NCBI RefSeq assembly: GCF_003149145.1
Contig: NZ_QGDQ01000009.1
Span: 62,001-126,000 of the forward strand
DNA from: Quadrisphaera granulorum
Lineage (GTDB): Bacteria > Actinomycetota > Actinomycetes > Actinomycetales > Quadrisphaeraceae
DNA length: 64,000 nucleotides
Reading direction: 5' to 3'
Of the stretch, positions 26,272 to 35,435 are shown piece by piece. Each line of letters starts with the position of its first letter. Within the stretch, counting starts at the first letter, position 1. Both the position numbers and the translations under genes were made by a program. Under the pieces are notes generated by a model that was not told where the DNA came from, searched no databases, and was given only the letters and a program-made list of their open reading frames with translations.

Positions 26272-26715
26272 ATGGCGATGACCACGAAGTCCGAGGCCGT
26301 TCGCGAGGACGAACTACCGAGCACGCTGCAGCGCTCGGACAAGAAGGCGCAGGCGACCTTCGCGAAGGCGCATGACGCCGCAGAGCAGACCTACGCCGAC
26401 GAGCCGAACACCGAGGAGCGGGCACGCCGCACGGCGTTCTCCGCGCTCAAGCACACGCACGAGAAGGTCGGCGACCGCTGGGAGCCGAAGGACGGCGGCC
26501 GGCGTGGCCCCTCGGACGCGCAGGCTGCTGGCGGCGCCGGCACGGATCGTGAAACGGCAGGTGGCGTCGATGCCAACGCCACCAAGGCGCACCTGCTCGA
26601 CCTGGCTCGGCGTCTCGACGTGCCGGGCAGGTCGTCCATGACCAAGGACGAGCTCGTTGCGGCGCTGCAGAGGGCCAACGACAGAGAGACCGCCAGGGCC
26701 CGGTCGGGCTCCTGA
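26272..26715 (+). CDS. ChaB family protein with C-terminal Rho_N-like domain
   Basis: A 147-residue soluble protein. Residues 10-70 match ChaB (LPSTLQRSDKKAQATFAKAHDAAEQTY and ERARRTAFSALKHTHEKVGDRWEPK), a small fold named for a calcium/cation transport locus in E. coli but of unknown mechanism. Residues about 105-140 (ATKAHLLDLARRLDVPGRSSMTKDELVAALQRAND) look like a Rho N-terminal/SAP-type helix-extended-loop-helix that binds nucleic acid. The combination is seen in other Actinobacteria. Start ATG 26272, with a second ATG two codons later. Confidence 0.78.
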   Translation: MAMTTKSEAVREDELPSTLQRSDKKAQATFAKAHDAAEQTYADEPNTEERARRTAFSALKHTHEKVGDRWEPKDGGRRGPSDAQAAGGAGTDRETAGGVDANATKAHLLDLARRLDVPGRSSMTKDELVAALQRANDRETARARSGS

Positions 26716-26784
26716 CGGTCTCTCTGGCATGAAGCTGGGAGCGGCCCGTCCGTGCTGTCGCGGGCCACGCGGCTCAGCGAGCCG

Positions 26785-26910
26785 TCACTGGCACGCCTCG
26801 CACTCGTCGCCGTTCTCGATCGAGCAGGCGGTGGCGCCGGTGAGCCAGTCGTCGTCCTCGGCGGCAGCCTGGGGCTGCGCGGGAGCGGTGGTGGCGGTGG
26901 TCTGCGTCAC
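26785..26910 (-). CDS. 41-residue cysteine-containing peptide
   Basis: A short frame with a strong ribosome binding site (GGAGGACACC directly before GTG 26910). The peptide has a Thr/Ala/Gln-rich half, then EDDDWLTGATACSIENGDE and ends CEACQ, with cysteines at 29, 37 and 40. The CEAC ending is like the redox-active C-terminal tail of some class I ribonucleotide reductase alpha subunits, which may be coincidence. A leader-core peptide (RiPP) is another reading, but no modifying enzyme is near. Not part of any longer gene. Function unknown. Confidence 0.55.
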   Translation of the reverse strand: MTQTTATTAPAQPQAAAEDDDWLTGATACSIENGDECEACQ

Positions 26911-27164
26911 GGTGTCCTCCGGGGTGCTGCGGGTCGGCGCACCCAGGGTAGACGTGCCCGGGCGAGGTCATCCCGGGGCGCGCGAGGGGCTCGGCCGCTC
27001 CGACACGCTCGCGGACGGCTGCGACGGGCCGACCGGGTGCGGGCGGTTTGGGGGGTTCGTGTGGCAGTCTCGTCCCGTGCGGTGCTGCACGGGCGATCAC
27101 CCTCCCGGGTGGACGTCACGCCTGGCCGCTCATCCTCGAGGCGGTGGGCGCCGAGGAGACGGGT

Positions 27165-28097
27165 GTGGAGGTGGCTGAGACGGCGCAGCGGCGCACAGGC
27201 ACGCGGGCAACCGTGGGCACTGTGGTGGGTACGTGGGGCGCTTCGGCGGGTGTCGCCGGGTCGTTTCTCGTGCTCTGCGCTGCCACCGACTCGTCCTGGC
27301 CGGCGGCCGCGTTGCCCGCGCTGATCGCTGCGGTGGCCCTCGTCCCCCTGTCCGGCACGGCGACTGCCCTCGCGGTCGCGCCGCTGGTGGCCGCCACCAT
27401 CGCCGTCGCGCTCTCGAGCATCGGCCGCGGAGAACTCGTGGCCGCCGCGGGCCTCGGCGCTGCCGTGCTGCTCGGCGTGCTGGTCGCCGTCGTCGTCGTG
27501 ATCTTCCGGCACCGGGCGATCGCTGAGCTCGACGCCGCCCGCCAGCTCGCCGACGCCGTCTCCGTGGTCGACGAAGCGACCGGTTGCTACAACGCCAACG
27601 GGCTCGACCTGCTCGCGCGTCACGTGCTCGGCGCGGCGCGCCGCTCCAGCGGCGCGATGCACGCCTCCCTCGTGCAGCTCGGCGACCTCGAGCCTGTGCG
27701 CGAGCTCGGGGGGCCGCAGGCCGTCGCGGAGGTCATCGGCGGCGTGGCCGATGCGCTGCGTGCCAGTACCCGCGGCGCCGACGTCGTCGGCCGCTGGGGT
27801 GAAGACCTCTTCGTTGTGCTCGGACCGGGCACCGGCACCACCCCCGCCGAGCTCGAGCGCCGCCTGCGCGTGCGCCTGCTTGGCAGCCCGGACGCACCGC
27901 TCGTGCGCTGGGCGTGCTCCCTCACCGTGGGCTCGGGGCTGCTCGAACCGTGGGACTCCGGAGGCCTGGCCGAGCTCGTCAGCCGCGCCGAGCAGGACCT
28001 GGCGCTGCGCCGCGCGCTGCGTGCACCCAGCGCCGTGGAGCCCGCGCGCCAACGTCCGTCACGTCGCTCCGAGGACCAGCCCGGCTCGATCGGCTGA
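27165..28097 (+). CDS. Membrane protein with degenerate GGDEF domain
   Basis: A 310-residue protein. Residues about 15-120 contain three or four membrane helices (for example AALPALIAAVALVPLSGTA and LVAAAGLGAAVLLGVLVAVV). Residues 130-290 follow the diguanylate cyclase fold: DEATGCYNANGLDLLARHV, GPQAVAEVIGGVADALRASTRGADVVGRWGEDLFVVLGPG and AELVSRAEQDLALRRAL. The active-site GGDEF reads GEDLF, so cyclic di-GMP synthesis is unlikely; it may bind a nucleotide or act as a structural partner. GTG 27165 has GAGGAG seven bases upstream; other in-frame starts exist further upstream. Confidence 0.7.
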   Translation: MEVAETAQRRTGTRATVGTVVGTWGASAGVAGSFLVLCAATDSSWPAAALPALIAAVALVPLSGTATALAVAPLVAATIAVALSSIGRGELVAAAGLGAAVLLGVLVAVVVVIFRHRAIAELDAARQLADAVSVVDEATGCYNANGLDLLARHVLGAARRSSGAMHASLVQLGDLEPVRELGGPQAVAEVIGGVADALRASTRGADVVGRWGEDLFVVLGPGTGTTPAELERRLRVRLLGSPDAPLVRWACSLTVGSGLLEPWDSGGLAELVSRAEQDLALRRALRAPSAVEPARQRPSRRSEDQPGSIG

Positions 28098-28490
28098 CCG
28101 CCCCGCTCTGAATGGCACGGGGCCACCCTGTGCCATTCCTACTGGCACGGGGTGGCCCTGTGCCATTGAGGGAGTGGCGCAGATCCACCCACGCGCTGAG
28201 GCGTGGACGCTCACGACGACGACGGACGCGGGATCGCCCGCCCGGGCTGCGCCTCAGCGGCGGAGTTCAGGGTCGCGAACCGGCCCGCGATGGCCCTGGA
28301 CTCCGTCAGCGCGGACGGCCGCGTGCCGGCGTCGTCCTGATCGCCTTCCCTTCGGGACCTGGTGAGCGCCGGAAACCGCCTGGCCGGCGCTACTACCCTG
28401 GTCGTGAGAGCGAGACCTCCGGCACAGCGAACCCGGAGGAGCAGCGACTCCGGAAGCGAACCGGAGCACCCAGAAGGAGCGCCCCACCGC
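28098..28490. repeat. Intergenic region with tandem hairpins before leuS
   Basis: The 393 bases between the GGDEF-like gene and leuS hold no supported gene. Just after the stop are two tandem palindromes, 28111-28137 and 28141-28167, each reading TGGCACGGGG...CCCTGTGCCATT; they could terminate transcription. Nothing is seen in 28170-28400. The last 80 bases are the leuS leader. Confidence 0.55.
28416..28466 (+). promoter_or_regulatory. leuS leader with two small tandem hairpins
   Basis: CCTCCGG (28416-28422) pairs with CCGGAGG (28433-28439) and CTCCGG (28448-28453) with CCGGAG (28461-28466). Both loops contain AGCGAA. The second hairpin is 24 bases before the leuS ATG and could affect ribosome loading. 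No T-box sequence (no TGGNACC-like core) is seen. Confidence 0.4.
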
Positions 28491-31436
28491 ATGAGCACCA
28501 CGGACCAGTCCGCCCCCGCGAGCGGCGCAGCCAGCCCCGGCGACGCCCCTGCCCAGCGGTACACCGCCGCGCTCGCGGCGCAGCTGGAGCTCGCGTGGCA
28601 GCAGCGGTGGGCTGACGAGGGCACCTTCGAGGCGCCGAACCCCAGCGGGCCGTGGGGCGACGCGGCGGCGGTGGCCGGGCGCGAGCCGCTGTTCGTCATG
28701 GACATGTTCCCGTACCCGTCGGGCGCCGGGCTGCACGTCGGCCACCCGCTGGGCTACATCGCCACCGACGTGTGGGCCCGCTACCAGCGCATGAACGGCC
28801 GCAACGTGCTGCACACGCTGGGGTACGACGCGTTCGGCCTGCCCGCTGAGCAGTACGCGGTGCAGACCGGGCAGCACCCGCGGGTGACGACCGAGGCGAA
28901 CATTGCGAACATGCGCCGCCAGCTGCGCCGGCTGGGCCTGGCGCACGACGCGCGCCGCTCGATCTCCACCATCGACCCGGACTACTACCGGTGGACGCAG
29001 TGGATCTTCCGCGAGATCTTCGAGAGCTGGTACGACCCGGAGTTTTTGCGGCCCGACGGCGGCCGCGGTGCCGCCCGGCCGATCTCGGAGCTGCGCGAGG
29101 CGTACGCCTCGGGCCGCCGCCAGCCCGAGGACGGTTCGACCTGGGCCGATCTGGACGACGTCGCCCGCCGCCGCCTGGTCGACGCGCAGCGCCTGGCGTA
29201 CGTCTCCGACGCGCCCGTGAACTGGTGCCCCGGCCTGGGCACGGTGCTGGCCAACGAGGAGGTCACCGCCGACGGCCGCAGCGAGCGCGGCAACTTCCCC
29301 GTGGTGAAGCGTCCGCTGCGCCAGTGGATGATGCGGATCACCGCCTACGCCGACCGCCTCGTCGACGACCTGGACCGGCTGGACTGGCCCGAGCCCGTCA
29401 AGGCGATGCAGCGGCACTGGATCGGCCGCTCCACGGGCGCGCAGGTGCGCTTCGCCCTGCTCGACGGCCCGGCCGAGGGCGGTGAGCTAGAGGTCTTCAC
29501 CACCCGCCCGGACACGCTGTTCGGTGTCACCTTCATGGTGGTGGCCCCTGAGCACAGCGCTCTGGATGACCTGCCCGCCACCTGGCCGGCCGGCACCCCG
29601 GAGAACTGGACCGGTGGCGCCGCCACCCCCGCGGAGGCCGTGGCCGCCTACCGCGCGCAGGCCGCCGCCCGCAGCGAGGCCGAGCGCACCGACGAGGGCC
29701 GCACCAAGACCGGCGTCTTCACCGGACTGCACGCGGTCAACCCGATCACCGGCACGGCGGTGCCCGTCTTCACCGCCGACTACGTGCTGGCCGGCTACGG
29801 CACCGGCGCGATCATGGCCGTGCCCGGCCAGGACGAGCGCGACTTCGCCTTCGCGGAGCGGTTCGAGCTGCCCGTCGTCCGCACGGTGCAGCCCCCGGAG
29901 GACTTCGAGGGCGGCGCGTACACGGGCGCCGGTCCGGCCATCAACTCCTCGAACGACGATGTCGACCTCGACGGCCTGGAGGTCGCCGAGGCCAAGGAGC
30001 GCATCACCGCGCACCTGGAGCGCACCGGCGCCGGCCGCGCGGTGACCACGTATCGCCTGCGGGACTGGCTGTTCAGCCGCCAGCGGTACTGGGGTGAGCC
30101 CTTCCCGATCGTCTACGACGAGGACGGCCTGCCGGTCGCCGTCCCGGAATCGCAGCTACCCGTGCTGCTGCCGGACGTGCCCGACTACTCCCCGCGCACC
30201 TTCGCCCCGGACGACGTCACCAGCGAGCCCTCCCCGCCGCTGTCGCGCGTGCCGGAGTGGGTCAACGTCACCCTCGACCTGGGCGACGGACCGAAGCAGT
30301 ACCGCCGCGAGACCAACACCATGCCCAACTGGGCGGGCTCGTGCTGGTACGAGCTGCGCTACCTGGACCCGCAGAACGGCCAGAAGCTGGTCGACCCGGA
30401 GGTCGAGCGGTACTGGATGGGCCCGCGTGCTGAGAGGGCGGTCCGTGCGGCCGACGGCACCGCGGTGAAGGACACGGGAGGGGTCGACCTGTACGTCGGC
30501 GGCGTCGAGCACGCCGTCCTGCACCTGCTGTACTCCCGCTTCTGGCACAAGGTGCTCTTCGACCTGGGCCACGTCTCCTCCCAGGAGCCGTTCCGCCGCC
30601 TGTTCAACCAGGGGTACATCCAGGCCGACGCGTTCACCGACGTCCGCGGCACCTACGTGCCCGCTGCGGAGGTGGAGGAGACCACCTCGCCTACCGGTGC
30701 ACGCGAGTTCACGTGGCAGGGCGAGCCCGTCACCCGCGAGTACGGGAAGATGGGCAAGTCCCTGAAGAACGTCGTCACGCCCGACGACATGTACGAGGCG
30801 TACGGCGCCGACACGTTCCGCGTGTACGAGATGTCGATGGGTCCCCTGGACGACTCCCGCCCCTGGGAGACCCGCGCGGTGGTCGGCTCTCAGCGTTTCC
30901 TGCAGCGGCTGTGGCGCAACGTCGTCGACGAGGCCACCGGTGAGGTCCTCGTGACCGACGCTCCGGCCGACCCGGCCACCCGCGCCCTGGTGCACCGCAC
31001 CGCGGCGGGTGTCGCCGCCGACTACGAGGCCCTGCGCTTCAACACCGCGGTCTCCAAGCTCATCGAGCTCAACAACGAGCTGACCAAGCTCTCGTCGGTG
31101 CCCCGCGAGGCCGCCGAGGCGATGGTCCTCATGGTGGCGCCGCTCGCGCCGCACATCGCCGAGGAGCTGTGGTCGCGGCTGGGGCACTCGGGTTCGCTGA
31201 CCTTCGAGCAGTTCCCCCAGGCCGACCCGGCGCTGCTGGTGCAGCAGACGGTGACGTGCGTGGTGCAGCTGCAGGGCAAGGTCCGCGACCGCCTCGAGGT
31301 GCCCGCCGACATCACCGAGGCCACGCTGCGCGAGCTCGCGCTGGCCTCCCCGGCGCTGCAGCGGGCGCTGGACGGCCGCGGGGTGCGCACGGTCATCGTG
31401 CGCGCACCGAAGCTCGTCAACGTGGTGCCCGCCTGA
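28491..31436 (+). CDS. leuS: Leucyl-tRNA synthetase
   Basis: A 981-residue class Ia synthetase that charges tRNA-Leu with leucine. [17 protein letters not shown] holds the HIGH-type motif (HVGH near residues 82-85), [15 protein letters not shown] and the CP1 editing domain follow ([20 protein letters not shown] with the Thr-rich editing site, [21 protein letters not shown] with the editing Asp). KMSKS is present as [10 protein letters not shown]. The anticodon-binding domain and C-terminal [14 protein letters not shown] domain complete the enzyme. ATG 28491 is 11 bases after AGAAGGAG. Length is slightly above average because of inserts near residues 195-215 and in the C-terminal third. Confidence 0.97.
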   Translation: MSTTDQSAPASGAASPGDAPAQRYTAALAAQLELAWQQRWADEGTFEAPNPSGPWGDAAAVAGREPLFVMDMFPYPSGAGLHVGHPLGYIATDVWARYQRMNGRNVLHTLGYDAFGLPAEQYAVQTGQHPRVTTEANIANMRRQLRRLGLAHDARRSISTIDPDYYRWTQWIFREIFESWYDPEFLRPDGGRGAARPISELREAYASGRRQPEDGSTWADLDDVARRRLVDAQRLAYVSDAPVNWCPGLGTVLANEEVTADGRSERGNFPVVKRPLRQWMMRITAYADRLVDDLDRLDWPEPVKAMQRHWIGRSTGAQVRFALLDGPAEGGELEVFTTRPDTLFGVTFMVVAPEHSALDDLPATWPAGTPENWTGGAATPAEAVAAYRAQAAARSEAERTDEGRTKTGVFTGLHAVNPITGTAVPVFTADYVLAGYGTGAIMAVPGQDERDFAFAERFELPVVRTVQPPEDFEGGAYTGAGPAINSSNDDVDLDGLEVAEAKERITAHLERTGAGRAVTTYRLRDWLFSRQRYWGEPFPIVYDEDGLPVAVPESQLPVLLPDVPDYSPRTFAPDDVTSEPSPPLSRVPEWVNVTLDLGDGPKQYRRETNTMPNWAGSCWYELRYLDPQNGQKLVDPEVERYWMGPRAERAVRAADGTAVKDTGGVDLYVGGVEHAVLHLLYSRFWHKVLFDLGHVSSQEPFRRLFNQGYIQADAFTDVRGTYVPAAEVEETTSPTGAREFTWQGEPVTREYGKMGKSLKNVVTPDDMYEAYGADTFRVYEMSMGPLDDSRPWETRAVVGSQRFLQRLWRNVVDEATGEVLVTDAPADPATRALVHRTAAGVAADYEALRFNTAVSKLIELNNELTKLSSVPREAAEAMVLMVAPLAPHIAEELWSRLGHSGSLTFEQFPQADPALLVQQTVTCVVQLQGKVRDRLEVPADITEATLRELALASPALQRALDGRGVRTVIVRAPKLVNVVPA

Positions 31437-31465
31437 TCGTCTGATCCGCCTGATCCTCCGCTGAC

Positions 31466-31504
31466 GGGGCCCGTCGTCCGCCCACAGGGCGGCCGGCGGG
31501 CCCT
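31466..31504 (+). terminator. Terminator after leuS
   Basis: GGGCCCGTCGTCCGCCC pairs with GGGCGGCCGGCGGGCCC around the loop ACA, with one unpaired base per side, and is followed by TGTTCG. It lies 30 bases after the leuS stop and before comEA. Confidence 0.6.
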
Positions 31505-31575
31505 GTTCGTGGGCCTGTGTCCACAGGGGCCCGCGCGGGGCCCGCCGCATCGGAGGGGCGGGCCAGCCTGGTCCG

Positions 31576-32451
31576 GTGCTGGACGGGGCGCCCGGCTCGG
31601 GCTGGGAGGAGGACGACGACGACGGCGGCTTCCCCGGTGAGGCCGCTCCGCTGCGCGACCGCGCCGCCCTGCGCGCGGCGCAGCGGCGCGAGGCCCGCGA
31701 CACCCACGAGGTGTGGCGCCCGTCGGCGATCGACAGGCTCCGGGAGGCGCGCTGGTCCCTGGCGCCGCCTGCCGCGGCGGGAGCGGTGCTCCTCGTGGCG
31801 GCGGTCGTGGTGCTGCTCGTGCTGTCCGCGGCGAGTGCGGGGCGGGCGTCGGTGCCTACGCCCACCCCCGGTGTGGCGGTGCCGACGCGCACGCTGCAGC
31901 CGTCGTCGCCGCCGTCGTCCTCGTCCCCGGGGCCGCCCTCGTCGTCATCGTCGGTACCGGGGTCGGCGGTGTCCTCCGGGGGCGCTGCGGGCGGGGAGGT
32001 CGTGGTCGACGTCGTCGGTGAGGTGGAACGGCCCGGCCTGGTGCGACTACCCGCCGGATCACGCGCTGACGACGCGGTCCGCGCCGCCGGCGGTGCCCGA
32101 CCCGGTGCTGACCTGCGGCGGGTCAACCTCGCGCGGCTGCTCGTCGACGGTGAGCAGCTCGTGGTTCCCGCGCCGGGCGAGGAGCTCACGACGTTCGCGC
32201 CCGGGGCGGCGAGCGTGCCCGCGACGTCGGCTGCGGCGGGGGCCTCCCGGACTGCGAGCGGGCCCGTGGACCTCAACCACGCAACCCTGGCCGAGCTCGA
32301 CGGCCTGCCCGGCATCGGTCCCGTCCTCGCCCAGCGCGTACTCGACTGGCGCGCGGCGCACGGACGGTTCACCAGCGTGGAGGAGCTGAGTGAGGTCCCC
32401 GGCTTCGGCCCGGCCACGCTGGCGCGGCTCACGCCCCTGGTAACGGTGTGA
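31576..32451 (+). CDS. comEA: ComEA family DNA-binding competence protein
   Basis: A 291-residue membrane-anchored protein. One helix (AAAGAVLLVAAVVVLLVLS, residues about 75-95) is followed by a Ser/Pro-rich linker, an SLBB-type domain (VVVDVVGEVERPGLVRLPAGSRADDAVRAAGG) and a C-terminal helix-hairpin-helix pair (VDLNHATLAELDGLPGIGPVLAQRVLDWRA and EELSEVPGFGPATLARL) that binds DNA at the cell surface for uptake. The first 60 residues are acidic and cytoplasmic. GTG 31576 is the likely start; comEC overlaps its end. Confidence 0.9.
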   Translation: MLDGAPGSGWEEDDDDGGFPGEAAPLRDRAALRAAQRREARDTHEVWRPSAIDRLREARWSLAPPAAAGAVLLVAAVVVLLVLSAASAGRASVPTPTPGVAVPTRTLQPSSPPSSSSPGPPSSSSSVPGSAVSSGGAAGGEVVVDVVGEVERPGLVRLPAGSRADDAVRAAGGARPGADLRRVNLARLLVDGEQLVVPAPGEELTTFAPGAASVPATSAAAGASRTASGPVDLNHATLAELDGLPGIGPVLAQRVLDWRAAHGRFTSVEELSEVPGFGPATLARLTPLVTV

Positions 32452-34112
32452 ACCGCGGGGGCGTCGTGTCGTCGGCGTTGTCTGCGGCGCCGTCGCTGGA
32501 GGCCTCCGCGGACCGGCGCCTCGACGCCCGGCTGCTCCCCGCGGCCGTGGCGGCGTGGGCGTGGGCGGCGCTGGCGCTCGTCGTCCCGGTGGTGGTGCTG
32601 GCAGCAGTGGCGCTGGGAGCTGTTGGCCTCGCCACGGCGTGGGCGCTGCGCCGCCGGGCCGGGACGGCGTCGCTCGCGCTTGTGCTGATCGCGGCGGTTG
32701 CGGTGTCGGTAGGTGCCGGGCGCCTGGAGCGCTCGGCCGGGCTGCTCCAGCCGTTGGCGGCCGAGCAGGCGACGGCCGTGCTCGACGGCGTCGCCGTCTC
32801 CGACGCCACCCGGGTGCGGGTAGATCCAGCTCGCTCCTGGGGGCGCCCCAGCCCGCGCTGGACGGTGCGCCTGTCGGTGAGGACGGTGACCGGACGCGGG
32901 AGCACGTCCGCGGCGCACGCCGAGGTGCTCGTCATCGGGGGAGCCGGCTGGGAGGCCGTGCGCCGCGGCGACCGCGTGCACGCCGTCGGGCGCCTACAGC
33001 CCACCGACCTGGCCGACCCGTCCGCCGCCGTGCTGCGCGCGATGCGCTCGCCCACCACCGCCCCTGCGAGCGGGTGGGCCGCCCGGGCCGGTCAGCGACT
33101 GCGCGAGGGACTGGTGAGAGTGTGCGCGCCCCTGCCCACCGATGCCCGCGGACTGCTCCCGGGCTTGGTGGTCGGCGACACCACCGCCGTTCCCACGAGC
33201 CTCGACGCCGACCTGCGCACCACGGGCCTGACGCACCTCACGTCGGTCTCCGGCGGCAACACCGCGCTCGTCGCCGGAGCAGTGGTGCTGCTCGGCGGCG
33301 TCGTCGGGCTGTCCCGCCGGGCGCGCCTCGTGCTGGCCGTGGGCGCGCTGCTCGCGTACGCCGCCCTCGCCGGCGGCGAACCCAGCGTGCTGCGAGCCGC
33401 GGCGATGGGCACCGCGGCGCTCCTCGGGACCCTGCTGGCCCGCGGCGGGGGAGGACTGCCCACGCTCTGCCTCGCCGTCGCGGTGCTGCTGGTGGCCGAT
33501 CCATGGCTGGCCCGGCAGGCTGGCTTCACGCTGTCCGTGCTGGCCACCGGGGCGCTGCTGGTCCTCGCGCCGTCTCTGGCCGCGTCGCTCGCACGCCCCC
33601 TGCTACGGGGCCGGGTGCCGGGCCGGCGGGCGGCGCCCGTTCGCGACGCGCTGGTCTCGGGGATGGCGGTGGCCGTCGCCGTGCCTGTGTCGGCGCAGCT
33701 GGTGTGCGCCCCCGTCGTCCTGCTGCTGGCCCCCGGGCTGCCGGCGCTCGCGGTGCCGGCCAACGTGCTGGCCGGTCCTGCGGTGGCCCCGGCCACCCTG
33801 CTGGGACTGCTGGCCGCGCTCCTGGAGCCGTGGGGGCCGGTGGGTGCCGCACTGGCCGGCCTCGCCGCGCGGCTCGGTGGGCTGGCGGCGCAGTGGATCG
33901 CGCTGGTGGCCCGGACGGGCGCCGAAGTGCCGGGAGCGGTGGTCCCGTGGGCGCAGGGGCCGGGGGCCGCCGTCGCGCTCGCAGTGCTCACGGTCGTGGC
34001 GCTGAGCGCGCCGCGGGGTGTCCGCGCGGTGAGCGCCGCGCTGCAGCACCGCCCGGATCGCCGGCTCGAACGGCGGCTGAGTCGGTCGCCCGATCGGCGA
34101 CCGGCGGGCTGA
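32448..34112 (+). CDS. comEC: ComEC/Rec2 family competence protein, lacking the metallo-beta-lactamase domain
   Basis: A 554-residue polytopic membrane protein forming the DNA import channel. Two N-terminal helices, an OB-like soluble part (ATAVLDGVAVSDATRVRV, VHAVGRLQPT) and the competence domain (GLLPGLVVGDTTAVP, LRTTGLTHLTSVSGGNTALVAGAVV, AALAGGEPSVLRAAAMG) are all seen. The usual C-terminal metallo-beta-lactamase domain is absent: the protein ends in an Arg-rich tail after the last helix. The gene starts inside the comEA stop (GTGA). Many ComEC proteins have that domain in a separate protein or lack it; nothing nearby supplies it. Confidence 0.9.
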   Translation: MNRGGVVSSALSAAPSLEASADRRLDARLLPAAVAAWAWAALALVVPVVVLAAVALGAVGLATAWALRRRAGTASLALVLIAAVAVSVGAGRLERSAGLLQPLAAEQATAVLDGVAVSDATRVRVDPARSWGRPSPRWTVRLSVRTVTGRGSTSAAHAEVLVIGGAGWEAVRRGDRVHAVGRLQPTDLADPSAAVLRAMRSPTTAPASGWAARAGQRLREGLVRVCAPLPTDARGLLPGLVVGDTTAVPTSLDADLRTTGLTHLTSVSGGNTALVAGAVVLLGGVVGLSRRARLVLAVGALLAYAALAGGEPSVLRAAAMGTAALLGTLLARGGGGLPTLCLAVAVLLVADPWLARQAGFTLSVLATGALLVLAPSLAASLARPLLRGRVPGRRAAPVRDALVSGMAVAVAVPVSAQLVCAPVVLLLAPGLPALAVPANVLAGPAVAPATLLGLLAALLEPWGPVGAALAGLAARLGGLAAQWIALVARTGAEVPGAVVPWAQGPGAAVALAVLTVVALSAPRGVRAVSAALQHRPDRRLERRLSRSPDRRPAG

Positions 34113-34159
34113 TCCCGGTGAGTCTGATCACCGTCGGACGCTCGTGGCAGGGTGTGGCC

Positions 34160-35227
34160 GTGCCCGCTCCACGGTCCTCGTCCCGCAGCCGCGCCTCCGG
34201 AGCGTCGAGCCGCGACAGCACCGCTGCGCTGCCGTGGCACCAGGCCGTCCCCGGCCCGGTGGTGCTCGTCACGGGGCCGGAGCAGCTGCTGGCCGAGCGC
34301 GCCGTCGAGCGGATCCGCGACGCGTGCCGCGAGCGGTCGCCGGAGCTCGAGGTCGTCGCGGTCGAGGCCGCGGCGTACCGCTCCGGAGAGCTCACGCAGT
34401 GGACGAGTCCCTCGCTGTTCGAGGAGGCGCGGCTCGTCGTCGTCAACGGTCTGGAGGCCGCCCCCGACGTCCTCGTCACCGACGTGAGCGCCGCGCTGGG
34501 GGGCCTCCCCGACGACGTCGTCCTCGTGCTCCGCCACTCCGGCGGGGCCCGCGCCGGTGCGTTGCTCAAGGCGGCGCGGGTGGTGCCGGGGGCGGTGCTG
34601 GTGGAGTGCCCGGCGGTGAAGTCGCCGGCGGAGCAGCGGGCGTTCGCCCAGACCGAGCTGCGCTCCCACGGCCGCACCATCGACGACGACGCCCTCGACG
34701 CGCTGCTCCTGGCCATCGGCTCCGACCTCCGATCGCTGGCGGCCGCGTGCTCGCAGCTGGCCACTGACGTGCCCCGCGGCACTGCTGCCGGCGGACGGGC
34801 CGCGCGGCTGACCGCCGACGACGTCGAGCGGTACTACGGCGGCCGCGCCGAGGTGACGGGCTTCAAGGTGGCCGACGCCGCGGTGGCCGGCCAGCGGGCC
34901 GAAGCGCTGCGTCTGCTCCGTCAGGCCCTCGAGTCCGGACTCGACCCGGTGCCCCTCGTGGCCGCCCTCGCGCTGAAACTGCGGGGCATGGCCAAGGTCG
35001 CCTCGGCCGGGCGCGGGTCGCCCGATGTGCTCGCCAAGAGCCTGGGCATGGCCCCCTGGCAGGTCCGCACCACGCGCGACAGCCTGCGCGGGTGGACGCC
35101 GGACGGCATCGCCGCTGGCATCACGGCGCTTGCCGAGGCCGACGAGGCCGTCAAGGGCGGCGGGCGCGACCCTCGCTACGCGGTGGAGAAGGCCGTTATC
35201 GCCATCACCGCCGCCCGCGCCGGCTGA
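34160..35227 (+). CDS. holA: DNA polymerase III subunit delta
   Basis: A 355-residue clamp-loader subunit that opens the sliding clamp. VVLVTGPEQLLAERAVERIRDACRE is the N-terminal P-loop-like domain without Walker residues, WTSPSLFEEARLVVVNGLEAA and DDVVLVLRHSGG follow, then RTIDDDALDALLLAIGSDLRSLAAACSQLA, DVERYYGGRAEVTGFKVADAAVAGQ and the C-terminal helical collar. GTG 34160 is used; GTG 34154 two codons earlier is equally possible. It follows comEC by 47 bases, the usual actinobacterial arrangement. Confidence 0.92.
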   Translation: MPAPRSSSRSRASGASSRDSTAALPWHQAVPGPVVLVTGPEQLLAERAVERIRDACRERSPELEVVAVEAAAYRSGELTQWTSPSLFEEARLVVVNGLEAAPDVLVTDVSAALGGLPDDVVLVLRHSGGARAGALLKAARVVPGAVLVECPAVKSPAEQRAFAQTELRSHGRTIDDDALDALLLAIGSDLRSLAAACSQLATDVPRGTAAGGRAARLTADDVERYYGGRAEVTGFKVADAAVAGQRAEALRLLRQALESGLDPVPLVAALALKLRGMAKVASAGRGSPDVLAKSLGMAPWQVRTTRDSLRGWTPDGIAAGITALAEADEAVKGGGRDPRYAVEKAVIAITAARAG

Positions 35228-35307
35228 CCTCGAGGGTCGGCCAGTCCGCACCCCAGCCCCAACGCCGCGCGCCGAGCGCGTCCGCGTCGGGAGCCGTGCT
35301 CTTCACC

Positions 35308-35339
35308 CGCTCACGTCCCTGAGATCAAGGACGTGAGCG
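35308..35339 (+). terminator. Terminator after holA
   Basis: CGCTCACGTCC (35308-35318) and GGACGTGAGCG (35329-35339) form a perfect 11-bp stem with a 10-base loop, about 80 bases after the holA stop. The remaining 190 bases to the next gene hold the promoter region described next and nothing else recognised. Confidence 0.55.
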
Positions 35340-35435
35340 CGGGCTCCTCAAGGCGGGCCGTGCGCTCCGCGCAGCACGACGACCTTCCGATGTGGGCCCC
35401 CTGTCCCGGGCCCTACGAACGTCGTCACACAGAAG

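Noticed and set aside
26785-26910. Toxin or antitoxin assignment for the 41-residue peptide
   Set aside because: There is no paired gene, no hydrophobic segment and no basic DNA-binding part.
28362-28490. T-box riboswitch in front of leuS
   Set aside because: No T-box core or specifier stem could be recognised; only two small hairpins are present.
30156-32981. Very long minus-strand open frame (over 900 codons) opposite leuS and comEA
   Set aside because: It is the antisense shadow of strongly conserved genes, is rich in Arg/His/Gly without any motif, and such frames are expected at this GC content. The same holds for long antisense frames opposite rsfS, lepA, comEC and the ABC genes.
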